This document shows positions 1-5,748 of a DNA stretch of 8,642 nt, piece after piece. Below the pieces are notes generated by a model. It saw only the letters and a program-made list of their open reading frames with translations, made no database searches and was not told the origin of the DNA. The translations under genes and the position numbers were made by a program. Positions within the stretch are counted from its first letter, which is position 1; each line of letters begins with the position of its first letter. The stretch comes from Ruminococcus callidus (GTDB taxonomy: Bacteria > Bacillota > Clostridia > Oscillospirales > Ruminococcaceae), in NCBI RefSeq assembly GCF_020709055.1, contig NZ_JAJFCK010000065.1, positions 1-8,642 of the forward strand. Direction: 5' to 3'.

Positions 1-106
1 ACATTTTCTCTGATCTTCGGGGAGCGTATGCACGATCTCTTTCGTTTCAAGATCACCACGCAGTTCATTTCTTCCCCGATGCTTTCCGGTTTTCTTCGAT
101 TTTTTT
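1..106 (-). pseudogene. IS66-family transposase, N-terminal-region fragment (minus strand)
   Basis: Read on the minus strand from about 106 down to the left edge, one frame is open and encodes a Lys-rich stretch (KSKKTGKHRG) followed by a segment ending in EIVHTLPEDQRKC. This matches the pattern just before the zinc-binding part of IS66-type transposases, where a basic linker is followed by a 'hxLPExxxxCP' motif. The fragment has no start here and runs off the left edge, so its downstream part would lie outside the window. It abuts, in opposite orientation, a plus-strand fragment of the C-terminus of the same family. Family assignment is by motif recall only. Confidence 0.55.
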
Positions 107-321
107 GTGATGGAATCTTCATGAGCGTGATCGAAACAGCCAAGTGAAACGGACTGAATGTGTTTGGTTATCTCTCCTATCTGATGCTTGTTCTCCCTTC
201 ATGGGGCAAAACACCTTCAGAAGAACAGCTTGACAGCATCATGCCGTGGAGTGCTACTCTGCCTGAAACCTGCCACAGAACATATCATCAGATCGTTGAA
301 AACATGGCTGAGGTTAAGTGA
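97..321 (+). pseudogene. IS66-family transposase, C-terminal remnant
   Basis: The plus-strand frame ending at the TAA-less stop TGA 319-321 reads SVIETAK, stop (TGA 145-147), NGLNVFGYLSYL, LPSWGKTPSEEQLDSIMPWS and LPETCH. This is the usual C-terminal end of IS66 transposases, in which 'hIETAKxNGLxxxxYLxxLLxxLP' is followed by 'LxxhhPW'. The in-frame stop at 145 replaces the residue between K and N. The residues just upstream (FFCDGIFMSVIETAK) look like the family's 'hFCDTPKGAxAS...SVIETAK' with several codons lost, so the fragment is decayed. It cannot make a transposase and serves as evidence of past insertion-sequence activity at the left border of the cassette. Confidence 0.72.
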
Positions 322-335
322 CAGCTTCTCATCCA

Positions 336-400
336 CAGTACTTCATAGTAACTGACAGTATTTCACCGCACAGTAATTCACAGTAACTCACTGCAATTCA
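336..400. repeat. Degenerate 10-bp tandem repeat (CAGTAaTTCA type)
   Basis: Successive decamers CAGTACTTCA (336), TAGTAACTGA (346), CAGTATTTCA (356), then a CCGCA interruption, CAGTAATTCA (371), CAGTAACTCA (381) and CTGCAATTCA (391) form a degenerate tandem array with about one helical turn per unit. The last four units also lie in the inverted repeat and so recur reversed at the right edge of the window. The spacing would suit repeated protein binding on one face of the DNA, for example by a recombinase or accessory factor, but this is inference. Confidence 0.5.
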
Positions 401-479
401 TTGTGATGAACCGAATACGGGATTTGGGCCGAGGTTGATCTCGGCTCATTTTTTGCCCGCTGGTCTGGTTGGCGGTTAC
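356..479 (+). repeat. Left arm of a ~125-bp inverted repeat bounding the cassette
   Basis: This segment is the reverse complement of 8518-8642 with about four differences: two G/A substitutions, one C/T substitution and one extra A in the A-run of the right copy. It contains, from outside inward, four CAGTA-type decamers, the sequence CATTGTGATGAACCGAATAC, a terminator-like hairpin, and an inner end TGGTCTGGTTGGCGGTTAC. The match begins at 356 because the window ends at the partner base 8642; it may extend further outward. Near identity across 8 kb points to recent duplication, gene conversion, or function as paired ends. Confidence 0.93.
428..454 (+). terminator. Intrinsic-terminator-like hairpin in left repeat arm
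   Basis: GCCGAG (428-433), loop GTTGAT, CTCGGC (440-445), then TCA and six T (449-454) make a classical GC-rich stem plus T-run for rightward transcription. It would stop transcripts entering the cassette from the IS66 side. A mirror copy lies in the right arm. Confidence 0.7.
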
Positions 480-586
480 GGTAGGTACATTATAAATCAG
501 GTTTGGGATAATAGCAAGGGTGTGTAGGAGAGTTATAAATTTATTATCAAAGCAATACATAAGATAAACGATATATAGGGTTTCAC

Positions 587-615
587 TTGCAAATTTTATC
601 AATGTGATGTATAAT
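587..615 (+). promoter_or_regulatory. Sigma-A type promoter for the WYL gene
   Basis: A -35 box TTGCAA (587-592) and a perfect -10 box TATAAT (610-615) are separated by exactly 17 bp, 38 bp upstream of the ATG at 653. A short dyad with arms GTATA and TATAC (609-625) overlaps the -10 and likely start site and could be an operator for autoregulation; that last point is speculative. Between the repeat arm and this promoter (480-586) I see only AT-rich sequence. Confidence 0.75.
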
Positions 616-652
616 ATAGATATACAACCAACGAATTTTAGGAGAATTGCTT

Positions 653-1672
653 ATGACCGATATGCAGCCGAAGAAAATGATCATACTCGATATCTTACAT
701 ATTTTAAAAAAGCACTCTGATAAAGAGCATAGGTTATCCCAGCATGATATACAGAAATTATTAGTATCGGAATATGGAATGAAAGTTGACCGCAAGACTA
801 TCAGCCGTAATATTATCACACTTGTTCAGTGTAACTATCCGATCGAATATGGCAACATCGGCGATGAAACAATCCTGACAAATATCTATTGTGATCACAA
901 ATTCCTGAACGGCGAACTTCGTCTGCTGATAGATAATATCTTGTTGATGGACGGTCTGTCGAAAAAAGATCGTATCAGTTTGATCTGTCGTATCGAAGGA
1001 CTGTCGAGCAAGTATTTCCATTCTGAAATCTCCAAGATTGATATGGATATATACGGTACGATTGAAAACAAACAAATCATACTGACACTTGAAGAGATCG
1101 GCAGTGCCATTGCTGAGGGAACACAGGTCACATTTTATTACTCCGATTGTGGTATTGACGGGGAACCGAAAATCAGGCGTGACAGTAATGGAAAAGAGAA
1201 ACAGTATACTGTTAATCCCTATCAGATCATATCCAAAAATGGACATTCCTATTTAATCTGCAACCTGCCGGAATACCATGATCTGACGCATTTTCGTATT
1301 GATCGTATCAGGGACTGCCGTAAAACAGATATGCCTTCCAGATCGCTTCGTATGCTGAAAGGCTTTGAAACAGGCATTAGACTCTCGGAGTATATTAAGT
1401 CTCACCCAAATCTCTGGAGCGGTACTCCCACACATATTACGTTCCAGTGTAAGCAATATATGATGAACGATGTCGCAGACAGCTTTGGTACTGACATACA
1501 TATTGAAGAACTTCCTGACGATATGATGAAAGTTCACGTTTATGCAAGCGAATCCTCCATGCTTCACTGGGCGGTGCAGTTTGCTGATGCTGTTGAGGTC
1601 TTATCGCCTGCAAGTTTACGCAAACAGATCGCTGAAACACTGCGAAACGCTCTTGAAAAATACGAAACATAA
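653..1672 (+). CDS. WYL-domain transcriptional regulator
   Basis: Predicted 339-residue cytoplasmic DNA-binding regulator. Residues about 7-65 form a winged-helix HTH (KKMIILDILHILKK, LSQHDIQKLL, DRKTISRNIITL). Residues about 185-222 hold a WYL core: YTVNPYQIISKNGHSYLICN, then LTHFRIDRI, with Ser-Tyr-Leu in place of Trp-Tyr-Leu. Residues about 258-335 resemble the WCX extension (WAVQFADAVEVLSPASLRKQIAETL). WYL domains bind nucleotide or nucleic-acid ligands, and in known cases (BrxR, CapW) such proteins repress phage-defence operons. The ATG at 653 is preferred over the upstream TTG at 647 because AGGAGA (640-645) is 7 nt away. It has its own promoter and precedes the accessory gene run, so it plausibly controls the promoter at 1842-1850. 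Family confident; target inferred. Confidence 0.9.
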   Translation: MTDMQPKKMIILDILHILKKHSDKEHRLSQHDIQKLLVSEYGMKVDRKTISRNIITLVQCNYPIEYGNIGDETILTNIYCDHKFLNGELRLLIDNILLMDGLSKKDRISLICRIEGLSSKYFHSEISKIDMDIYGTIENKQIILTLEEIGSAIAEGTQVTFYYSDCGIDGEPKIRRDSNGKEKQYTVNPYQIISKNGHSYLICNLPEYHDLTHFRIDRIRDCRKTDMPSRSLRMLKGFETGIRLSEYIKSHPNLWSGTPTHITFQCKQYMMNDVADSFGTDIHIEELPDDMMKVHVYASESSMLHWAVQFADAVEVLSPASLRKQIAETLRNALEKYET

Positions 1673-1698
1673 CTATCCCTTTTTTGGTACATCGACCG

Positions 1699-1707
1699 TG
1701 ATATAAT
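1699..1707 (+). promoter_or_regulatory. Possible extended -10 promoter element downstream of WYL gene
   Basis: TGATATAAT is an extended -10 motif (TGnTATAAT) 27 bp after the WYL stop. No convincing -35 box precedes it and there is no clear gene before the stronger promoter at 1842, so it may start a leader transcript or be chance. The surrounding 1673-1841 stretch otherwise shows no gene. Confidence 0.3.
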
Positions 1708-1841
1708 AGAATTACAAACGAAAGGGAACGTTCAGCCGATACCGTCTGTTGGTTGTGTTGCACATTTACGACATCATTCTTTTGTGCAAAAGGGAGAATT
1801 TTCGGATTTTCGCCCGAATCTTCGGAATTGAGATTTTTGTG

Positions 1842-1850
1842 TGCTATAAT
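1842..1850 (+). promoter_or_regulatory. Extended -10 promoter for the cysteine-rich / nuclease gene run
   Basis: TGCTATAAT is a full extended -10 box, 35 bp before the start at 1886. A weak -35 (TTCGGA, 1821-1826) lies 18 bp upstream. The stretch just before it contains repeated CGGA/CCGAA motifs (TTCGGATTTTCGCCCGAA, then TTCGGAATT) with partial dyad character, a plausible operator site for the WYL protein, by inference. Confidence 0.6.
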
Positions 1851-1885
1851 GGCAACATAAAGAGAAAGAGTGAGGAGGTATGCTT

Positions 1886-2098
1886 ATGTATCAGTACACT
1901 TGCAATTCAAAGTATTGTGCTACCTGTTCCTGCTGGTCAGGTGAGCGGAAGATCTGCGATCATTTTGGCTCAAGGCTTGAGGTCAGCAGCCCAATGGCTA
2001 CAGGCAAGTGCATGAATCAGAAGTCAGGCGCTTGGAGACAAACCAGACAAGCAAACGGCGGATGCTCTGCACATGAGAAGTGGGGAGCGTTGAGGTAA
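1886..2098 (+). CDS. Small cysteine-rich protein (probable zinc-binding)
   Basis: Seventy residues beginning MYQYTCNSKYCATCSCW. Cysteines fall at about 7, 11, 14, 16, 24, 42 and 59, the first four in a CxxxCxxCxC cluster that suggests metal binding. There is no signal peptide or membrane segment. An internal SPMATGKCMN and a C-terminal CSAHEKWGALR look like conserved-type motifs, and I recall similar unnamed small proteins in accessory regions of Ruminococcus-like genomes, without a known function. ATG 1886 is chosen because the GAGGAGG box (1872-1878) is 7 nt away; the ATG at 1880 is too close. It is the first gene behind the 1842 promoter and 15 bp before the frameshifted gene. Confidence 0.7.
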   Translation: MYQYTCNSKYCATCSCWSGERKICDHFGSRLEVSSPMATGKCMNQKSGAWRQTRQANGGCSAHEKWGALR

Positions 2099-2113
2099 CA
2101 GGAGGAGTGACAC

Positions 2114-2425
2114 ATGGAATTCAGATGCAAATTATCAGAGTGAGGCAATTAAAGGACCACTGAGAACGTATGAGGTGCATCCAACAGAGGAATCGCTCGG
2201 TTGGGGACGCAGTATGGTTTGCGAATATGATTATACTGTCCGAGTACCGAAGCTGAAAATCTATTTCCGAGATGCAGTAGAGTTTGAGTTCACAGCAGTA
2301 TTTTGGACCATGTGTTGTGGTATATCAAAGACGAAGGGCTTTCCATTGAGAATGCTGAGGAACTGGAATGCGTGATTGATATGCCGTATGATTTGGATTT
2401 GAAGGAGGGTATGCCAAATGAATGA
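2114..2425 (+). pseudogene. Small gene with two compensating frameshifts, function unknown
   Basis: AGGAGG (2100-2105) precedes ATG 2114, which opens MEFRCKLSE and then hits TGA 2141-2143. Dropping one base there (the T of GAGTGAG) gives a continuous frame, SEEAIKGPLRTYEVHPTEES and on to VKLKIYFRD-like sequence and EFEFTAVF. Near 2300-2305 (a TATTTTGG run) the sense returns to the original frame as LDHVLWYIKDEG, then ELECVIDMPYDLDLKEG, ending at TGA 2423-2425. Total length is 312 nt, a multiple of three, so the two shifts cancel and the intact protein would have about 103 residues. It is acidic and soluble-looking; I do not recognise its family. Its end overlaps the nuclease start at 2418. 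It may be an inactivated gene or reflect sequence error. Confidence 0.62.
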
Positions 2426-3533
2426 GTCAATTTTCAGCAGATTATTCCGCTATAAACAGACGGAGAAAATGTCACCGAAAGAAAACTATTTGACGGAAAT
2501 GCTTGCTTGGATGATTGACAGCTTGTCGCAATTCGGACAGGATTATGTCCTGTTTCTGAATTCCAAATGCAAAGAAAAACTAAACTTTGATGCAAACTGT
2601 CCGTTTACAGTCTCAGCAAGAACACAGGTTGCAGTAAAAGATGGTTTTATAGACATGGTGATTATAACAGACCAAAATCTTGGTTTTATTTGTGAACACA
2701 AAGTCGACAGCGAGTTGAGCAATAATCAAATTAAAAAATACTATGATTGTCGTGCAGAAATTGACAGTAATCTTGAATTTCAGACGGTTCTATTGACAAA
2801 GAGTAAAGATCAGCACGAGCAGAATCCAGACATTCAGATTATCTGGCATGACGTATATGAATTCTTCTCTGATCCAATCAGAAAAGAATCATATAATGCA
2901 GACGAAAAGATAATAATCGAACAATTCCTGATGTATCTTACGGAGGTTGGTATGGGCAAAAAGAATAGTATTTCAGTCAAGGGCGTTGAGTATTATAGTG
3001 AAGCACAGAAGCTGGAGCAGTCATTAAAAGCCCTTTTTAACGATTTATGTACGGACGGTGATTGGGAAAGTAACTGCAAGGGAATAAATCAGTTCCTCAC
3101 GGATTATAACCCCAAGCATGTTGAGAAGCTAGGTGAAGGTCGAATTGGAATTGAATTTGCCTCATGGCAGCCTGGGCTTTTCGCTGGTGTCAAGCTAGAT
3201 AACGCTGATCATAGCCTAGATTCTTTTGATAATACGCCGCAGCTTGTTGTCATATTAGATTGTATGAAGGGGGAGCGCAGCAAACATCAGGAGAAATCTT
3301 GGTTTCAATTGATTAAGCAGAATGCAAAAAGCAGTTCAGAAAGCGGATTTCAAATTCAAATAGGAGCAAAAAATAATCCATATCGGCTGTTAGTATTATA
3401 TAAGCCGCTGACAAAAGTACTCTCGCAAGGCGAAGAAAAGTATGAAACACAAAAGGAAAACATTAAAAAAGAGATTATCAAAGGAATCAATTGGATATTG
3501 AACTATTACAAGTTGTCATGTGAGGATACTTGA
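2418..3533 (+). CDS. PD-(D/E)XK nuclease-superfamily protein
   Basis: Predicted 371-residue soluble protein. The nuclease core is in the N-terminal third: a helix with Glu22 (KENYLTEMLAWMID), then Asp79 in the strand GFIDMVII, then Glu93-His94-Lys95 in LGFICEHK, which is the ExK part of the motif, followed by QIKKY (Gln104, Tyr108), resembling the QxxxY motif of RecB/Cas4-type nucleases. This is the order expected for PD-(D/E)XK enzymes and recalls the PDDEXK_4 group found in defence loci. Residues about 180-371 form an unrecognised second domain. GGAGGG lies 8 nt upstream of ATG 2418, and the start overlaps the preceding broken gene. The ATPase gene begins 14 nt after the stop, so the two are probably co-translated. 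Nuclease activity is inferred. Confidence 0.75.
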   Translation: MNESIFSRLFRYKQTEKMSPKENYLTEMLAWMIDSLSQFGQDYVLFLNSKCKEKLNFDANCPFTVSARTQVAVKDGFIDMVIITDQNLGFICEHKVDSELSNNQIKKYYDCRAEIDSNLEFQTVLLTKSKDQHEQNPDIQIIWHDVYEFFSDPIRKESYNADEKIIIEQFLMYLTEVGMGKKNSISVKGVEYYSEAQKLEQSLKALFNDLCTDGDWESNCKGINQFLTDYNPKHVEKLGEGRIGIEFASWQPGLFAGVKLDNADHSLDSFDNTPQLVVILDCMKGERSKHQEKSWFQLIKQNAKSSSESGFQIQIGAKNNPYRLLVLYKPLTKVLSQGEEKYETQKENIKKEIIKGINWILNYYKLSCEDT

Positions 3534-3547
3534 AAGGAGCACGAATA

Positions 3548-4519
3548 ATGTCAGATAATAAGAAAGGCAGCAGATTCACATTCGACAGCTTTGAGGTTAC
3601 CAAGACAAACAGCAAAGCCTTTGAGAAAGCAAAACAGTTTGCCGAAAATGCGGATTCAAAGTCGTTGGCAATATTCGGCGGTACAGCAACCGGCAAGACG
3701 CATCTGCTCTATGCTGTCAAAAATGCAATTGAGCAGAATTCGCCTGAGCTTCATGTTATCCTCACAACTACAGCGGATATGGTATCCTCTCTTACAAATA
3801 TCATCAGTAACAGCGGTTCTGCAGAGCAGTTCCGTGAGCAGTATATGCAGGCGGATGTCCTTCTTGTGGACGATATACAGGAACTTGCAGGAAAAGAGAA
3901 AACGCAGGACGAGCTTATACTTCTTTTCAATATGTTTTACGAATCCGGCAGACGTTTCATGATGACTTCTTCTCAGAAAGAATCTCACTTTGGCATTAAA
4001 GATCGTCTTTTAATACGCAGCTTCTGGGGCGAATTCGCTGTAATTTCTAAGCCATATATCAATGCTCAGTTGCCTGCTGACGAAGAACGTGCTGTAATTC
4101 GTAATAGACTTTTGGAAGATGGCGAGCATCTTGTTGATGATTTTGATCTCAATGATTTCAAAGCATATTTTATAAATATCTGGAAGTATTTCAGTAACTA
4201 TATCGGATTTTTTGATGTTGACCGCGAGGATATCAAGTTGATAAATAATCTGAATGATATTCTGAATGTATTATTGTATGAAACTCCATTGGAGGAGTGC
4301 GAGTGTCAGACTTGCATTCTGTTCACGAAAGCGATGCTCTATACTATTTCATCATATGATATTCAAGTGTACAAAGACGGCTTTTATGGCAACGGCGTTC
4401 TTTACATCCCGTTGCCTCATCATGCAGGGACAAGTGATTGTATTGAAATAACGATCGACGAGTTCGATGAGGAGTTCTTACGGTTTTGCGAGCAATATCA
4501 AGAATATGAATGCTTCTAA
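3548..4519 (+). CDS. DnaA-like AAA+ ATPase without DnaA DNA-binding domain
   Basis: Predicted 323 residues. The N-terminal part follows DnaA domain III: RFTFDSFEVTKTNSKAF (DnaA 'YTFDNFVVGxSN'), Walker A GGTATGKTH at 44-52, Walker B VLLVDDIQEL at 104-113, a sensor-1-like MMTSSQ at 138-143, and a box VII-like DRLLIRSFWGEF at 152-163 with Arg157 as candidate arginine finger. After about residue 190 it departs from DnaA: the domain IV HTH is absent and an acidic, Cys-containing region (CECQTC) replaces it. It is therefore a DnaA/DnaC/Hda-type accessory ATPase rather than the replication initiator. ATG 3548 is preferred over TTG 3530 because AAGGAG (3534-3539) is 8 nt upstream. It sits between the nuclease and the phosphatase/HTH gene, suggesting an ATPase partner of the nuclease (inference). 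Confidence 0.82.
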   Translation: MSDNKKGSRFTFDSFEVTKTNSKAFEKAKQFAENADSKSLAIFGGTATGKTHLLYAVKNAIEQNSPELHVILTTTADMVSSLTNIISNSGSAEQFREQYMQADVLLVDDIQELAGKEKTQDELILLFNMFYESGRRFMMTSSQKESHFGIKDRLLIRSFWGEFAVISKPYINAQLPADEERAVIRNRLLEDGEHLVDDFDLNDFKAYFINIWKYFSNYIGFFDVDREDIKLINNLNDILNVLLYETPLEECECQTCILFTKAMLYTISSYDIQVYKDGFYGNGVLYIPLPHHAGTSDCIEITIDEFDEEFLRFCEQYQEYECF

Positions 4520-4576
4520 ACCATATTTCAAGTATTATTAGAAGTGTTGACGTTCTGATTAAGATTGGAGGCAGTG

Positions 4577-5332
4577 ATGAGGGTATCTGTGTATTCAAGA
4601 GAAGCGATCGAGCATATCATAGCAGAAGGCTCATTCCCTAATAATACTGCTGTTATCAGCTTTTGTGATCCGGAACTAAAGCATATTGACAAAAACTATT
4701 CCCGTGTCGATTACAGCGCAGCTTGCGATGATGTGTTCTATTGCGAAGTGGATGATCTCGACCTCGATTATCTGCCGGAAAAGGGATATACCTATGAAAG
4801 CTTCTTCCCCGAAGCGCCGGATCTTGCAGAGTATATCAACAAAGCATTCCGTGACGGCAAGAATATCATCTGTCAGTGTGAATACGGTCAAAGCAGAAGT
4901 GCAGGGTGTGCAGCGGCAATACTGGAGCATTTTTACCGCAGGGGTATTGAAATATTTGCAGATTACAAGTATTATCCGAATCAGGTGGTATATCACAAAG
5001 TATTTGATGCTCTGGAGTCGGCAGCATTTCAGCCTACAGAGTATCTTCAGCGTGTTTACGATTATTCCGGCACCAAGTTTCCGTTTGACAGAAATGCAGT
5101 AGAAGAAAGCCTGAACAGACTGCCGCAGACGAAAAGAGACATTCTGTATATGTATCTGTGGGAGAGAAAGTCGATGGCTTCAATTGCCAGACTGGTTGGA
5201 TTCGAGAATTTAAGAATCGAACAGATTTTATCAGTGTGCCATAGAAGTCTTGCGCATTATATTGCAGGCAGCATGAGAAGAGAGCTTGCGGACAAAAAGT
5301 TGGACGTAACAGATTTTATCGGTATGCCATAG
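4577..5332 (+). CDS. Cx5R phosphatase-like domain fused to sigma-region-4-like HTH
   Basis: Predicted 251 residues. Residues 1-147 form a small dual-specificity/tyrosine-phosphatase-like domain with the P-loop C101-EYGQS-R107 followed by SAG. The residue before the catalytic Cys is Gln rather than the usual His, and no clear general-acid Asp stands at the usual spacing (Glu79 or Asp82 are candidates). Residues about 176-231 resemble sigma-70 region 4: LNRLPQTKRDILYMYLWERKS, SIARLVGF, and a recognition-helix-like RIEQILSVCHRSLAHYI. ATG 4577 follows GGAGG by 5 nt and matches the start of the paralogue at 6406. The gene lies 57 bp after the ATPase, probably in one transcript. Its last 16 residues (from ELADK) look secondary, because a repeat of the preceding DNA follows out of frame. 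A phospho-signal-linked regulator is a guess. Confidence 0.75.
   Translation: MRVSVYSREAIEHIIAEGSFPNNTAVISFCDPELKHIDKNYSRVDYSAACDDVFYCEVDDLDLDYLPEKGYTYESFFPEAPDLAEYINKAFRDGKNIICQCEYGQSRSAGCAAAILEHFYRRGIEIFADYKYYPNQVVYHKVFDALESAAFQPTEYLQRVYDYSGTKFPFDRNAVEESLNRLPQTKRDILYMYLWERKSMASIARLVGFENLRIEQILSVCHRSLAHYIAGSMRRELADKKLDVTDFIGMP
5222..5281 (+). repeat. Copy 1 of an 88-bp-spaced direct repeat (inside the phosphatase/HTH gene)
   Basis: Encodes QILSVCHRSLAHYIAGSMRR in the reading frame of the gene. It matches 5310-5369 without gaps and with about eight differences, most of them at codon third positions. Confidence 0.8.
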
Positions 5333-5372
5333 AAAGCTTGCACATTATATTGCAGGCAGTATAAGAAGATGA
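5310..5372 (+). pseudogene. 3' end scar of another phosphatase/HTH paralogue
   Basis: Starting at 5310, which is +1 relative to the preceding gene, the DNA encodes QILSVCHRKLAHYIAGSIRR and then TGA (5370-5372), 18 of 20 residues identical to the end of the HTH in copy 1. Four codons differ synonymously (TCA/TCG, GTG/GTA, GCG/GCA, AGC/AGT) and only two differ in amino acid. That pattern means this piece diverged while under protein-coding selection, so it is the tail of a separate paralogue or allele joined here by recombination rather than a simple local slippage. The present gene's stop (TAG 5330-5332) lies inside it in another frame. Confidence 0.7.
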
Positions 5373-5442
5373 TTCATCAAAAGTGCTCGCATTTGATGTA
5401 ATCATTAAAATAGCTGACAGGCTGCACAATCAACATTAACAC

Positions 5443-5622
5443 TTATGGCAATACCGCACAAAGAGCGTCTGGCGACTTTGCACGCCATCTGCTTGCAAAT
5501 TTCCCGTCATATTTCACAAAAATGCTCGTGAATACATCAAGTATTCACTCCGCTTTTTGTTTCATCTGACGAAAAATTTGCCGACGCATCTGTCGCACAA
5601 TCTTTGTGCGGTATTGCCTTAT
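5443..5622. mobile_element. MITE-like 172-bp imperfect palindrome with TTAT flanks
   Basis: A 17-bp perfect terminal inverted repeat, GGCAATACCGCACAAAG (5447-5463) against CTTTGTGCGGTATTGCC (5602-5618), encloses further paired blocks: GCAAATTT...CGTCA against its complement, ACAAAAA/TTTTTGT, and the central GTGAATAC-ATCAA-GTATTCAC (5528-5548). TTAT occurs directly on both sides (5443-5446 and 5619-5622), consistent with a 4-bp target duplication. It has no coding capacity. This fits a non-autonomous miniature element or a dispersed palindromic repeat able to fold as a long hairpin in RNA. It separates the phosphatase/HTH gene from the NADAR unit and may end the upstream transcript. Confidence 0.75.
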
Positions 5623-5691
5623 ATTAAACGGAGATTTGTTATAAGGTATTAAACGATTCTGACTGATTTCTTCGCTTGCGTATTTGTTAGC

Positions 5692-5721
5692 TTGTCATGT
5701 CAGAAGATGCACATTTATAGT
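5692..5721 (+). promoter_or_regulatory. Promoter of the NADAR operon
   Basis: TTGTCA (5692-5697) and TATAGT (5716-5721), each five of six to consensus, are spaced by 18 bp, and the start codon is 27 bp further on. The NADAR unit thus appears to be transcribed separately from the nuclease/ATPase genes. The stretch 5373-5442 and 5623-5691 shows no gene. Confidence 0.6.
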
Positions 5722-5748
5722 AATCATTTTATTTTGGAGGTTATTTTT

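Noticed and set aside
336..400. CRISPR array
   Set aside because: Units are 10 bp, degenerate and without spacers; no cas genes are present.
378..602. Minus-strand open frame at the left border, sharing a peptide with a plus-strand frame at 8395-8610
   Set aside because: The shared peptide (VTANQTSGQK) arises only because both cross the inverted repeat; the frames have no ribosome sites and overlap the terminator hairpins and promoters.
1749..2015. TTG-initiated open frame of 88 codons overlapping the cysteine-rich gene
   Set aside because: It lacks a ribosome site, runs straight through the extended -10 promoter and the GAGGAGG box of the 1886 gene, and has no recognisable features; treated as regulatory region.
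3656..3988. Long minus-strand open frame opposite the ATPase gene
   Set aside because: It is antisense to Walker A/B coding sequence with clear DnaA similarity and lacks start signals; similar antisense frames opposite 761-1246, 4676-4996 and 6424-6879 were dismissed on the same grounds.
3548..4519. Chromosomal replication initiator DnaA and a nearby origin
   Set aside because: The DnaA domain IV HTH is missing, the length is about 320 residues, and I found no cluster of TTATCCACA-like DnaA boxes in the window.
4577..5332. A true sigma factor
   Set aside because: Only a region-4-like HTH is seen; there is no region 2 for core binding and -10 recognition, its place being taken by the phosphatase-like domain.
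5692..5748. Upstream N-terminal extension of the NADAR protein from TTG 5692
   Set aside because: The TTG falls on the -35 box; the ATG at 5749 has a GGAGG box at ideal distance and gives the family's usual MAVRPV start.
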